A stretch of DNA of 64,000 nt from Isoetes taiwanensis (GCA_021234155.1 JAJEKV010000086.1:620001-684000), one strand, 5' to 3'; positions 24,002 through 35,695 are shown, counted from the first letter of the stretch. Notes: generated by a model from the sequence alone, not told the origin. Numbers and translations: made by a program.

Positions 24002-24040
24002 CATGCATGTGGCATACGTGGAGAGGCACGATGCATGCAT
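24002..24040 (+). promoter_or_regulatory. RY-ABRE-RY motif cluster upstream of vicilin
   Basis: CATGCATG at 24002-24009 and ATGCATGCAT at 24031-24040 are RY elements, bound by B3-domain factors of the ABI3/FUS3/LEC2 type. TACGTGG at 24015-24021 contains the ABRE core ACGTG, bound by bZIP factors. All three lie within 91 bases of the chosen start codon. The combination is typical of seed-storage protein promoters. Here they may lie in the proximal promoter or 5' leader, because the transcription start is unknown. Confidence 0.6.
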
Positions 24041-24092
24041 ACAGGTTTTCTTTTTAACGATGAACTGGGCAACAGGAAGGACCACCTCCGAG

Positions 24093-26257
24093 ATGAAGCT
24101 GGCGTGTGCGATTTTGGTGGTAGTGCTGTGGGCGCTGGTCTGCGTGGGGATACAAGGCAGGCAAGATGGGACGCTAGTTTTGGGATCCAGAGGCAGGGAA
24201 AAGCATATCTCTGATCCTTCCAGAGAAGAAGAGCAGCAGGCCTCCGAAGAGGAGGAAAGGCATATTTTTCCTCGAGAAGCAGCAGCTGCTGAAGAAGAAG
24301 AGCATCATTTTGCCCCTCGAGAGAGAGGCTCTGAAGAGGAAGAACAAATATCTCCCAGGGAAGAAGAGCAGCAGGCCTCTGAAGAGGAGGAAAGGCATAT
24401 TATCCCTAGAGAGGATGAGCATAAACATGAACATGAGCCCCAAGAGGAAACAGAAGAAGAACATGAACATGTTCCCTCTAGAGAAGAGGAAGAGGAGGAA
24501 GAAGAGGAACATCCTTCTCGCGAGGAAGAGGAAAAGGAAAAGGAAGAGGAAGAGGAAAAACCCTCTCATGATGGCCCCTTCGTCTTTCGCAAGCCCGCCT
24601 CCCTCGCCTCCACTGACTCCGGTCGCCTCCAGGTCATCTATGACCTTGCTAAACATCATCCCCATGTCACCCCCATTGCCTTAGGGTTCTTGACCATGGA
24701 ACCTAAGGCTCTCTTCCTTCCACATTATGTTGATTCACCTTCTGTGCTCTATGTTCACCAAGGTACCTATTCTTTGTTCTTGATAGCATCATAATTGCTT
24801 TTGCTGACACCTTTCTTTGCTGGTATTTTTGGTGTGGTTTTCATCTGCTTTAGGCGCCGCGCGGTTAGGGCTCATTACTAGTAGAGGTCTTGAAGAGATT
24901 GATCTGGAACGAGGTGATCTTTATACTATACCAAATGGTAGAGCATTTTACATCCTCAACCCAGAGAATGCTCAAAGGCTAAGGATTTTTTTCTTATTTA
25001 ATACCTCAAAAAGCATCCAGCGAGGTCGCTTCCAGGTGGGTATCATTTGAACATTAGAACTGTGTTGAGATTAAATTTGTTTTGAAGCTATAGTATTATT
25101 ATCATTGTCTGCAGTTATTTTCCCTAGCTGCGAGGACTGTTCTATCTGGTTTCAAGGATGAAGTGCTTGCAGCTGCATACAAGGTCAGACATTAATAGAT
25201 TGATGATACCATTATGGCATCATATGCGTACCATTTATGGTCTAGTGGATTTTTCATTTTGGTATCAGTACGCTTACTATAAATTTTTTAAACATTGGAC
25301 TAGGTTTCAGTGGAAGAGGTTGCAGCATTTTTCAGGAAGCACGATAGAGGACCAATTATCTCTACAACGAGCAGCCAATATGAAAGGCTGAAAAAGCTTC
25401 CAAAAAATCAAGCTAATCCTAAAGCTTATAACATTTGGAAAAGTGATCCAGACTTCAAGAATGATAATGGGTGGGCCACAACAGTGGATGGAGAAAAATT
25501 TTCTGCCCTAAGAGAGGCCAATTTCGGGATGTTTGCTGTGAGCCTGAAAGCTGTAAGTTGTTAAGAGATTGCGTTTTTTTTCTGCCGGAATTGTGGATTT
25601 GAGCGGCTGGAAAATGCTTTTTTTTTTCTGCCTGAATTGTTGATTTCAGCGGCTGGAAAATGTTTTCGAGGTTGGTTTTGTCTGCCTGAATTGTTGATTT
25701 CAGCTGCTGGAAAATGTTTTCGAGATTGGTTTTTTCTGCCTGAATTGTTGATTTGAGCTGCTGGGAAATGTTTACAGGGAGCCATGGTGGCGCCTCATTG
25801 GAACCGAGACTCGGAAATAGGGGTTGCGACTAGAGGACGTGGCAGAATCGACATCGTCCATGCCAACGGGTCATGCGCAGAGTCCCAGATTATAGAGGAA
25901 GGGGTTGTTTTTGTGGTGCCACATCACCTCCCCATGTCCCAAATTGCTAGCCGCGACGGCCCCTTTGAATTTGTGGGATTTAGCACCTCTTCTCTTCCCA
26001 GTGAACCCCAATTTCTAGCAGGCATGTTGCATAATTTATTTTTGTTTTCCAATTTCTAAGTTTTTTTTCCCCTTTCTATTGAACCTATTTTATTGAATTT
26101 TGTAGGTTCCAACTCTGTGCTAAGCCAAATGGATGTGGAGACTGTTGCCCTCTCGTTTGGAAGCTCTGAAGAACATGTCTCAGATTTGTTGAGTAGCCAA
26201 GACGATCAGGTCATTTTGTCTGGATTGACAGAAGAGAAGCATTCTAAGGCTTTGTAA
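24093..26257 (+). CDS. Vicilin-like 7S storage globulin (two-cupin protein), six exons
   Basis: Exons are 24093-24762, 24854-25035, 25115-25183, 25304-25552, 25778-26021 and 26106-26257, giving 521 aa plus TAA. The start is placed at the Met opening a signal peptide (MKLACAILVVVLWALVCVGI, residues 1-20), not the in-frame upstream ATG at 24003. Residues about 40-160 are an extremely acidic Glu-rich, repetitive segment. Residues 161-300 form cupin 1 (FVFRKPASL, LPHYVDSPSVLYVHQG). Residues about 390-495 form cupin 2 (APHWNRDSEIGVATRGRGR, VVPHHLPMSQIAS). Secreted proteins of this family accumulate in storage vacuoles of seeds or spores as nitrogen reserves. Introns 1-4 are GT-AG; intron 5 is GC-AG. 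It shares an upstream RY/ABRE cluster, and a decayed tandem copy follows. Confidence 0.88.
25570..25777 (+). repeat. Minisatellite in vicilin intron 4
   Basis: Four tandem units of about 50 bp ('tctgcctgaattgttgattt...gctggaaaatg') fill most of intron 4, ending at the splice acceptor. Several units contain 'gatttcag', a potential alternative acceptor. The truncated copy at 28180-28325 keeps fewer, more diverged units. Confidence 0.8.
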
Positions 26258-26894
26258 AATGAGTTTTGATTACATAGGGAATTGCATTTTGTAATAGTGT
26301 GCCCATTATATATATTGCATTTTGTAATGCATGTATAATTGTATAGTCTTGTTCTATTTTGGTTATTAGTGTTGCTTTACATTTTGTTGGTGCTAGTGTT
26401 GCTTTCAACATGCGTATTTCTATCTTTGCGGGCATTGTGATGGTGCGCGTATTTCATCTTTGTGGGCATTGTGATGAATTGGAGGTGAACTTTTGGCTAA
26501 AAGAAAATATTAGTAAAACACAATTGTTAGAATATTATTTTGGAATATTATGGGTGTTTGACATTTATAGATTGCCTAATGCTAATTGATGGTGATAAAT
26601 GGTGGTGTTTTTAGTTATGTATATTTTTTTATTATATTTAGGCATTGGAGGAGTTGGTGTTTTTTTAATTATATATATATTTTTAATTATATTTAGGCAT
26701 TGGAGTTAACATTGACATGTAGATTAGAGTTCTGCAATTGTTTTTGCAATTGTTTTTGGTCTTTGTTTTGAATTTTATTATTCCAAAAAAGCCAGGGTTG
26801 TTCCTTTTTTATCCTTTTTGCAATGGTTGTGGTGCTCCTTTTTTTAAGCCCTACATTTGTGAATGATCTATCCTTTTTGCAATGGTTGTGGTGG
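26258..26894 (+). other. 3' flank of vicilin and duplication junction
   Basis: AT-rich 3' flank that matches 28805-29288 plus 33534-33715 downstream of the second copy. The 25-base word 'tatcctttttgcaatggttgtggtg' occurs at about 26810 and 26869, and the second vicilin copy begins directly after the latter, so this repeat marks the junction. No gene. Confidence 0.7.
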
Positions 26895-28804
26895 AGAAGA
26901 GCAGCAGGCCTCCGAAGAGGAGGAAAGGCATATTTTTCCTCGAGAAGAAGCAGCTGCTGAAGAAGAAGAGCAGCAGGCCTCTGAAGAGGAGGAAAGGCAT
27001 ATTAGAGAGGATGAGCATAAGCATGAACATGAGCCCCAAGAGGAAACAGAAGAAGAACATGAACATGTTCCCTCTAGAGAAGAGGAAGAGGAGGAAGAAG
27101 AGGAACATACTTCTCGCGAGGAAGAGGAAAAGGAAAAGGAAGAGGAAGAGGAAAAACCCTCTCATGATGGCCCCTTCGTCTTTCGCAAGCCCGCCTCCCT
27201 CGCCTCCACCGACTCCGATCGCCTCGAGGTCATCTATGACCTTGCTAAACATCATCCCCATGTCACCCCCATTGCCTTAGGGTTCTTGACCATGGAACCT
27301 AAGGCTCTCTTCCTTCCACATTATGTTGATTCACCTTCTGTGCTGTATGTTCACCAAGGTACCTATTCTTTGTTCTTGATAGCATCTTATAATTGCTTTT
27401 GCTGACACCTTTCTTTGCTGGTATTTTCGGTGTGGTTTTATCTCTGCTTTAGAAGCTTTAATGTGATTAGGGCTCATTACTACTAGAGGTCTTGAAGAGA
27501 TTGATCCGAACGAGGTGATCTTTATACTATACCAAATGGTAGAGCATTTTACATCCTCAACCCGAGAATGCTCAAAGGCTAAGGATTTTTTTCTTATTTA
27601 ATACCTCAAAAGCATCCAAATTAGCTTCCTGTGAGTGTCATTTGAACATTAGAACCGTGTTGAGATTAAATTTGTTTTGAAGCTATAGTATTATTATTAT
27701 CATTGTCTTGCGGTTATTTTCCCTAGTCTGCGAGGGCCGGTTCTATCGGTTTCAAGGATGAAGTGCTTGCGGTACCGCATACAAGGTCGGACATTAATAG
27801 ATTGATGATACCATTATGGCATCAATATGCTTACCATTATGGTGTTAGTTGATTTTTCATTTTGGTATCGGTATGTTTACTATAAATTTTTTAAACATTG
27901 GACTAGGTTTCAAAGTGGAAGAGGTTCGCGACATTTTTCAGAAGCACGATAGAGGACCAATTATCTCTACAACGAAAGACCAATATATGAAAGGCTGAAA
28001 AACATTCCAAAAATCAAGCTAATCCTAAAGCTTATAACATATGGAAAAGTGATCCGGACTTCAAGAATGATAATGGGTGGGCCACAGCGTGGATGGAGAA
28101 AAATTTTCTGCCCCTAGAGAGGCCAATTCGGGATGTTTCTTTGTGAGCCCGAAAAGTCGTAAGTTGTTAAGAGATTGCGTTTTTTTTTGCCGGAATTGTG
28201 GATTTGAGCAGCTGGGAAATGCTTTTTTTTTCTTTGAATTGTTGATGTCGGTAATTTGGAAAATGTTTTGAGATTGGTTTTTTCTCGGAATTGTTGATTT
28301 GAGTGGCTGGGAAATGTTTCTGAGGGAGCCATGGTGGCCCTCATTGGAACCCAAGACTTCGGAAATAGGGGTTCGCGACTAGAGGGCGTGGCGAGAATCG
28401 ACATCGTCCATGCCAACGGGTCATCTTGAGTCCCGTTATAGAGGAAGAGGTTGTTGTTGTGGTGCCACATCACCTCCCCATGTCCCAAATTGCTAGCCGC
28501 GATGGCCCCTTTGAATTTGTGGGATTTAGCACCTCTTCTCTTCCCAGTGAACCCCAATTTCTAGCAGGCATGTTGCATAATTTATTTTTGTTTTCCAATT
28601 TCTAAGTTTTTTTTCCCCTTTCTATTGAACTTGTTTTATTGAATTTTGTAGGTTCCAACTCTGTGCTAAGCCAAATGGATGTGGAGACTGTTGCCCTCTC
28701 GTTTGGAAGCTCTGAAGAACATGTCTCAGATTTGTTGAGTAGCCAAGACGATCGAGGTCATTTTGTGCGGATTGGCGAAAGAGAAGCATTCTAAGGCTTT
28801 GTAA
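26895..28804 (+). pseudogene. 5'-truncated tandem copy of the vicilin gene
   Basis: The match to the upstream gene starts inside its exon 1 Glu-rich segment (equivalent to 24227) and continues through all six exons to the stop at 28802-28804. The signal peptide, start codon and upstream region are absent, and the acidic segment is shorter. The exon-1 part stays open, and the final exons from about 28450 are nearly identical to the first copy. Between about 27430 and 28440, however, there are many small indels and substitutions that break the frame, largely at CAG/CTG positions. Either it is a decayed duplicate or part of the decay is a sequencing artefact. The GC-AG intron 5 (donor at 28568) is retained. 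Confidence 0.85.
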
Positions 28805-29288
28805 AATGAGTTTTGATTACATAGGGAATTGCATTTTGTAATAGTGTGCCCTTTATATATATTGCATTTTGTAATGCATGTATAATTGTATAGTCTTGGT
28901 TCTATTTTGGTTATTAGTGTTGCTTTACATTTTGTTGGTGCTGGTGTTGCTTTCAACATGCGTATTTCTATCTTTGCGGGCATTGTGATGGTGCTAGTGT
29001 TGCTCTCGACATGCGTATTTCATCTTGGTGGGCATTGTGATGAATTGGAGGAGAACTTTTGGCTAAAAGAAAATATTAGTAAAACACAATTGTTAGAATA
29101 TTATTTTGGAATATTATGGGTGTTTGACATTTATAGATTTCCTAATGCTAATTGATGGGATAAAATGGTGGTGTTTTTATAATGCTAATTGATGGTGATA
29201 AAATGGTGGTGTTTTTAGTTATGTATATTTTTTTATTATATTTAGGCATTGGAGGAGTTGGTGTTTTTTTTAATTATATATATTTTTA
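28805..29288 (+). other. 3' flank of the second vicilin copy, first part
   Basis: Matches 26258-26680 with few differences and a small extra duplication near 29155-29200. The match stops at ...TATTTTTA, where a 4.2-kb insertion begins, and resumes at 33534. Confidence 0.8.
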
Positions 29289-32200
29289 GCACACCAGCCC
29301 TACCGGGCCTACAGCCTTTCTTGCAATTCTAGCCTATCCACGTTGCATGTCCACATCAGTATTTATGACATGGAGTTGACGTGTTATTTTCTAAACCGTT
29401 CGATTTTAATCCTAGGGTTTACAAAATTCCATGTAATTCAAGAGATACGAGAGGTTAGATGATTTTTCTCGGCTTCGCGTCCTGTCTTTCCCAGGCGTCT
29501 CTCGCCCAGGTCGTTTGTCATGGCCATGATTCTGTCTATAGTAGCAGCGGCAATGGCCCTAGCAATTGTTGTTCTGAACTTGGCTATCCCAGCTTCATGG
29601 TATGGCCTTGTCGGATTATGTGGATTTGCTCCGGGAAATTTGCTCTGGTCGCAATGGCAGATGGATATTTAGCGCTGCTTACACAGATGGATCTTTTAGC
29701 GCTGCTTACACATGCAAGTAGGGTTTCGGCAAGCATCGGCCTCCCAACAGAGACGAAATTGCCCTTAGCGAATTGTGGCTAATATGGTCCGAAGATGATG
29801 AAGAAGAAGAGGGCTTGATTTTGTGTTGCAGCGGCGATTCTTCAACCTCTGTCTTGATATTCCATGAGGGCTGCCCTGCTTCAAGTTTCTGCTCTTCTGA
29901 TTCTGCTGGCCCGAGCTTATGATTTAATTTATTCACCTGCGCAGGGTTTGGTGGATATTTTGCTTAAAGGGTTGGGCCAATTTTAACTTTGGTTCCTGAT
30001 ACAGATTCATTCGTCGACTATGATATTATGTTGACTAAAATATTAGGGCTTTGATTGAGAACTTGTGGTGCCAACGGCTGCCCAAATCGGCATAGCTAGA
30101 TCAATGGCTTGGAATGGCCGCTGTACCTGGTCGGCTACAACAAATGCAGTATGAGCTCCTCTACAGAAACCGTGGCTCTAAGGCTGAGTTTTCCAAAAAC
30201 GAAATGCAAGGGATGGTCGTTAGGCTCTGTAATGATGATTCCGACCTATTTGACAGGGTTTCCTGTATAGCTCCAGCTCATAGCAGAAAAGATGTCTGAA
30301 TGGCCTCTTACCTGCGTAGCTCCAGCTCATAGCAGAAAAAAATGCCTGAATGGCCTGGGCAAAAACCATGTTGCCTAAATTACAAGGCTCAAATATTTCC
30401 AATATTTTTTGGTTAGTGGCTTCTCCAAATTCGTTGTGAAGCCTGCTTGAAAGACGCACCTGATACCTCCTGACATTTCTCTCCGAATCTTTGATAAGCC
30501 ATGGTAAGTATGTCTGATGTACCAAAATGGGTTGTTTCCCTAAAATGGCAGTTGCAAGTTACTTTATGGCATGTGTGATGCAAGCTGACAAGTTCAAATG
30601 CAGGGATCTATCTAAGAAGATCGAGTGTGTTAGCATCAACAGGAACATAATATGTGGAGGCTTCAAACATCAGGTTCTTCACAGATTCATGAGAAAATTG
30701 ATTAAGATAATTGCTAATTTGATTTTATTAGCTTTTACATTTCATTCAAAGCTGCATGACTGAACTGTTATATGTTCTATTCTTTAAAGCCATAGTACAG
30801 TCATAGATAGCTACGAATTATAGGGAATAAACTAATATATGCCACTATGGTATTTATGCGGAGCTTTCTAGAAAGCAAATATGGTGAACAAAACATCCTA
30901 TGGCTTATGACCTAGGCTGGACATGGAACTAGTTTATGTTATACTTAAAAAATTAGTCCCCTGAATGTAACTGATGCTATCTAATATATAGACTATACTG
31001 TTGTAATGCTAGGACGCTTAGTGCACGTCTGTTAAACAGATGGTTGCACGCCTATGCTAAAACAGAAAGACCTTGTTTGGGTGATATATAAGCTTGAACA
31101 TCTGTTGCACATGGTATTTGACTCTTGCTTAATGCGCATAGAAGATTTCATAATTAATTTGTGAATGGATTGGCTTTGATCCTAAATAAAATATGCCTAG
31201 TGACAGCTAATTTAATGCCTTTAATGGCTAGTTTTACATAAGCTTGAATATCTGTTGCAGATAATATTTGACTCTTGCTTAATGCACATAGAAGATTTCG
31301 TAATTAATTTGTGAATGGTTTGCCTTTGATCCTAAATAAAATATGCCTAGTGACAGCTAATTTAATGCTTCAGAGAGAAGTGTTCTTCGAGCTGCTTCTT
31401 TAGGAGCCAATTATGCACCTGTCCACTTTTCATCTTCAAGATACAATCATAAAACAAGTCATTGCCATGATTTTTTGTCTTAAGACGGGGCTGAACTAGG
31501 CTATCAAAAAGACAGAAGAGGAGAAGAGGCTATAATTCTGATGAATGCAGCAAATCAAACCTCTATGCAATTAGTTTTATAGAAGTTGTAGGAAATAAAA
31601 CTCTCTTCTATTAGGATCCTGTCGCACACTGGATAATTTGAGCTGAATGTGAATTGTATATATATTAACGCTTATGCCTTTATATGCTCTAAAGATAACT
31701 GAGATGATACTGTAATCGAATCATCATTTGCAACATTATTATAGTTTAAATAGGGAACATGCAACAATCAGGTAATGTTCACTTATGTGCTAAACTGGAA
31801 GCTGTTAATAGATGAATGGAGAAGACTAGGAGCTGTGAATAGTTCAGTGGTCTTTGAAATGAATGTACACATTTTCATACAAACCAACAGTTCAAGATGC
31901 TATTTTAATTTCTTTAGCTTTTCTGTATGTTTTGAGAACAGAACACATGGCCTCATTTTGTCTCTACTGCATACCAGTCTACATAAAGCATCTTCTTTGG
32001 CTGTTTATGTCCTTGCAGCTTGTTTCTTCTGCTCTATGCTGGCATTTAGCCAAGGAATTGGCTGATTACGCCATCAAAACCTGGAGGAATTTTATTATCA
32101 ATCAGGTCATATGTCCTTGATCACCCCATGTCTCTCTAGAAGCTTCTGAACTACATGACGATGTGCTTCAAATGCCAATTTATTTCCCAACTGCTTACTT

Positions 32201-33533
32201 TTTTAGTCCCCCAAATGCTCTCCTGTCTGCATCTCTTGTTATGATAAACAGGATCTACTGGATCCGAATCTTATCAGTTGAGTAATTCTTTTGTTAATGT
32301 TAGATGTTTGTCAGGGTGAAAGTGTGGAACCAGTTGCATTTATGATAGGCTTAAGAGAGGATTACGACATGCCCTGCTCTCGTTTGAATATAAGGTTTAT
32401 GGAGTAAGTAGCAATAGGTATGCTCACTATCGTGCAAGTGATTATAATTGTCATGGAGTAAAGTGATGCTTTGAAGTGAATTATGCCATGCAATATTATT
32501 TTAAAAACTCTGTTGCTACGATATCATCACTCTTATTTGGTTCTGTTTGCAGAACACTGAGGCTAGAACAACCACATTCTGACGCACTTGAAAAGGCAGT
32601 CTCATTGGAATAGATGCGCGTGATTCTATCCTATCCGGGCCGGCTGATCTTAGAAACTCATTAGGGAGAGTCTGAAAAATGTCTACAAGTTTATAAGAAT
32701 TTAGCATATAACTTGAAAACAAAAGGACACCTTCAGTCTCATAGTCTGATCTCAGAACTTGTACCATGCGATATTTTGTGCCTTTTCCATATTGTAAGTA
32801 TTTGCTTAATCATCCACATTCAAATGATTTAATGTGTATTTGGAAATTGATTAATATGAAGGCTGCCACAACAGGCATGACAACAAACACTATGGCAGGC
32901 ATGACAACAAACACTATGGCAGATCAAAACATGGATAATGCAATGCAAAGGTTTCTGTGAAGTTAAGCCCAAAGAGTTGGTTCTTATGTCAGCACTAATT
33001 CATCATATATATATATATATGTAGGCAGCAGCACAATGGCTCTGTTTCTCCTTCATGCTGTTTCTCCTTCATGCTGAATTTTGGCCTGCCGCTTGGTCCG
33101 AGTTATTAATATGGAAGATGCCGTCATGGAAAAGGAAGGGCTTAATCTAAAATAAGTTGCAGTAGGATATGTCAACAATACCTGATGCTGGCAAATCTTA
33201 CAGGACAAATGAATACAAGAACCATTAAGTTTTTATAGTGCACTGACTTGCAATGATAAATTGCATATAATACAACATATTGCAATAAGTAATGATTACC
33301 CATTACAACAACTTTGGTAACTATTTCTAGATAAAGAAGATGATGCACTCTTAACTATTTTTAAATAAACAACATAACGCCAGAACTTGGCAAGTCGAAG
33401 GGAAAAAAGTCGTAGATAATCCTTCGTAGACAAGACCTTCCTAAAATTTCTACAACTCGAGCAAGAAAATATAACCAATTCTAGCTATTTCTTAAAAAAC
33501 CTTGCCAAAATCTTCTGGTGTGCCTTTTGCTAG
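29289..33533. mobile_element. 4.2-kb insertion in the vicilin 3' flank
   Basis: Comparison with the flank of copy 1 (around 26680) shows 29289-33533 is inserted, probably with TTTA duplicated (29285-29288 and 33534-33537). GCACACCAG at 29289-29297 is mirrored by CTGGTGTGC at 33515-33523, but the right end carries about 10 extra bases ending CTAG, so the class is unclear. Inside are several short coding-like stretches, for example 30114-30299 and 31990-32105 (LAKELADYAIKTWRNFIINQ before a GT). They belong to no family I recognise and may be captured gene fragments. No transposase was found. Confidence 0.6.
31091..31368. repeat. Tandem duplication of about 148 bp
   Basis: 31094-31220 and 31242-31368 are nearly the same sequence ('gcttgaa.atctgttgca...tgacagctaatttaatgc'). 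It is a recent local duplication inside the 4.2-kb insertion. Confidence 0.85.
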
Positions 33534-33715
33534 TTTAATTATATTTAGGCATTGGAGTTGTGTTGGGAGTTTTAACATTGACATGTAGATTAGAGTTCTG
33601 CAATTGTTTCTGGTCTTTGTTTTGAATTTTATTATTCCAAAAAAGCCAGGGCTGTTCCTTTTGTCCTTTTTGCAATGGTTGTGGTGCTCCCTTTTTTAAG
33701 CCCTACATTTGTGAA
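33534..33715 (+). other. 3' flank of the second vicilin copy, resumed
   Basis: Matches 26685-26868 downstream of vicilin copy 1, with a short extra segment near 33556 ('tgtgttgggagtt'). This shows that the tandem duplication originally extended beyond the genes themselves. Confidence 0.85.
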
Positions 33716-35575
33716 TGAACTAGAAGTTCAGCGACAAAAGCAGGTTCCCTTTCCAGTTTGCTTGGAGATATGCAGTTGGATTTGCACATGGGTTTGTAGA
33801 TTGTAGATTTGCTGGAGTGGGATGGCAAATCTTGCATTGTCGATGGGTGTTTCTATATCTTCCAGTTTTGTAGTAGGAGGTATCGATACACCCTCTTATG
33901 GGTAGGATAGGCTACGATAGGTAGGATAGGCTACAATGCCTGTCCCTAGTTTTTGTAAGATGAGGATGTCCATCTGAGAGTAGCTTAGTTGCTGCATCGA
34001 GATGTAGGTCCTTTGCAAAGCAACAAGTGGTGTTATATTGAGCTGAATGAAATAAGTACAATGACCCATAGGAGAACACAAAAATGAACCCCAAATGAGT
34101 AATAACAATAAGATAATAAGATCATCCTTGGTAGTCCAGACAACTCAAGTTGAGCACCAATCGCCCTATCTCAAAGCAAACATAATGGAAAATCTCTAGA
34201 TGGAACCGCCAGACTATCACCGTTTGCTATGCTGCAAGCTCCCAACCTCGAACCCTCAAATCCCCAAACTCGACCCCCATACCCGTGGCGCCACTCTGGA
34301 AACTGCTCGGGGCTTGCCACTCCCTGGTACCCGCATAGAGAAACTCCATTGTAAAGCTGGCCCTCTGGCCATGTTTTCTGCCATACCTTTGACATTCATT
34401 GATGTGGGCCTTGTGCTATTGTTATTATTTGGGAATTTAATTATGCAAATTTTATCCGTTTACGGTTCTAAGGGGTTTTTTGTTTCAAGATGGCTGATGC
34501 CAACTAATCTAGGTTGCAACTACATTCAAACAACCCCATGAGCACTCGTGGGACTGCGGCTACACGCTGGGAAAAACGTGTTGCCACTCAGGCACCCATG
34601 GGCACGGGACATGCCCGTTCTTCTCCTACGGCTCCTTCACCTGTTCTTCCAAATGCAACCTCTCCATTGGGAAATTTGAGCAACTTGGGCCCCTCTTCCT
34701 CCATGAATCCTTTTGGAGTCTCCTTTATACTATCGGCTTTTTTTTCCATACCCCTTACGGGTACTCCCGCACCTCCAGTTCTGCCTTCAGTCCTCTCTTC
34801 AGCTATGCCCACTGCTACTCTCATTCCTCCTCCCCGCCCGTTGTCCCCTCCCCCCCCTCCCCCCTCTGCCATTTCAACTGCGTAGGAAGCCGGACCAAAA
34901 GCCTACTTTATTCTTGTTTGCTCGAAAGCACGCTCATGGAAAAGGCCTACATTGTTATGCATCCCAGTAGCAATGGCAAAACCTTTTCTGCTTGTACCAT
35001 ACCCTTGAAGTATACTCATCTCTCATTACAAAAATCTGCTGGTGTCTTCTCCGAATATCATCCAACAGATCTTTCTTGCATTTTTACCTCCTGGCTATCG
35101 AGCAAGCCAATCTTCCTCCAATTAAGAGTTTGTCGACCTGCACTTGCATGGATATGGCAAGCTCAATTTGCCAGTTAGATGGTTTGCATAGCGGCCGTTT
35201 AGGAGCAGTTTTCAGCATATTCCAGTACATATTAGCATATACCCAGAACATGCCAAAAACCCACATAACCAAGGGATTGCCCCCCTAGGGGCAACCCAAA
35301 AAAAAGCTCTTCACATTTCTCATGTTGCCTAGTCCTCATTGCTTGTCAGTTGTCTCGTCCATGCATTCTTTGGCATAGAAAACATTTTGGATTACTACCT
35401 TTTGAAAATGGTTGAAATGTTACAGTTATTTCCGTCATTTTAAACGCCAAGTTCATCCAGTTATTTCTTTGTCATGGTGGAGTCTTACGATTATTTCTTT
35501 ATAATCAATTAAGGTTGTGACGAAGGCCACAAAACAAGTACTTTCTCTTCACGCTTTATCGTGTGTTTGCTGAAT
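33716..35575. other. No supported gene; dispersed repeat at 35160-35300
   Basis: 34514-34885 is a Pro/Ser-rich open frame of 123 codons with low-complexity CCT/CCC runs, which I do not accept as a gene. 35160-35300 repeats blocks found upstream of vicilin and ends in a TGCCCCCCTAGGGGCA hairpin. The rest shows nothing recognisable. Confidence 0.4.
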
Positions 35576-35695
35576 TGAATTTTATCGTCCACGAGAGCAA
35601 AAGGACTATAAAACCCAAATAAACACGACAGATTTATTATTGTCTAGGACTAAAAAAAAACTCTATCTCAAAGGGTTTTTGAGGGTCAAGAGTGC
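35576..35695 (-). repeat. LINE 3'-end fragment, diverged
   Basis: 'ttttatcgtccacgagag...aaagggtttttgagggtc' aligns with the LINE 3' UTR at 7447-7570 and 10527-10650. It has several differences and no clear microsatellite tail. Confidence 0.65.

Noticed and set aside
24003-24092. Upstream in-frame ATG as the vicilin start
   Set aside because: It would put 30 residues, including charged ones, before a clear signal peptide. The downstream Met starts directly at the hydrophobic leader.
24174-24665. 163-codon minus-strand frame
   Set aside because: It is the antisense of the Glu-rich vicilin segment (GAA/GAG runs read as Phe/Leu), a compositional shadow.
29459-29782. 107-codon frame at the left of the 4.2-kb insertion as a gene
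   Set aside because: No recognisable domain, and the surrounding frames shift repeatedly. At best it is a captured fragment.
34514-34885. Pro/Ser-rich 123-codon frame
   Set aside because: It is driven by CCT/CCC low complexity, with no homology recognised and no splice-site support.
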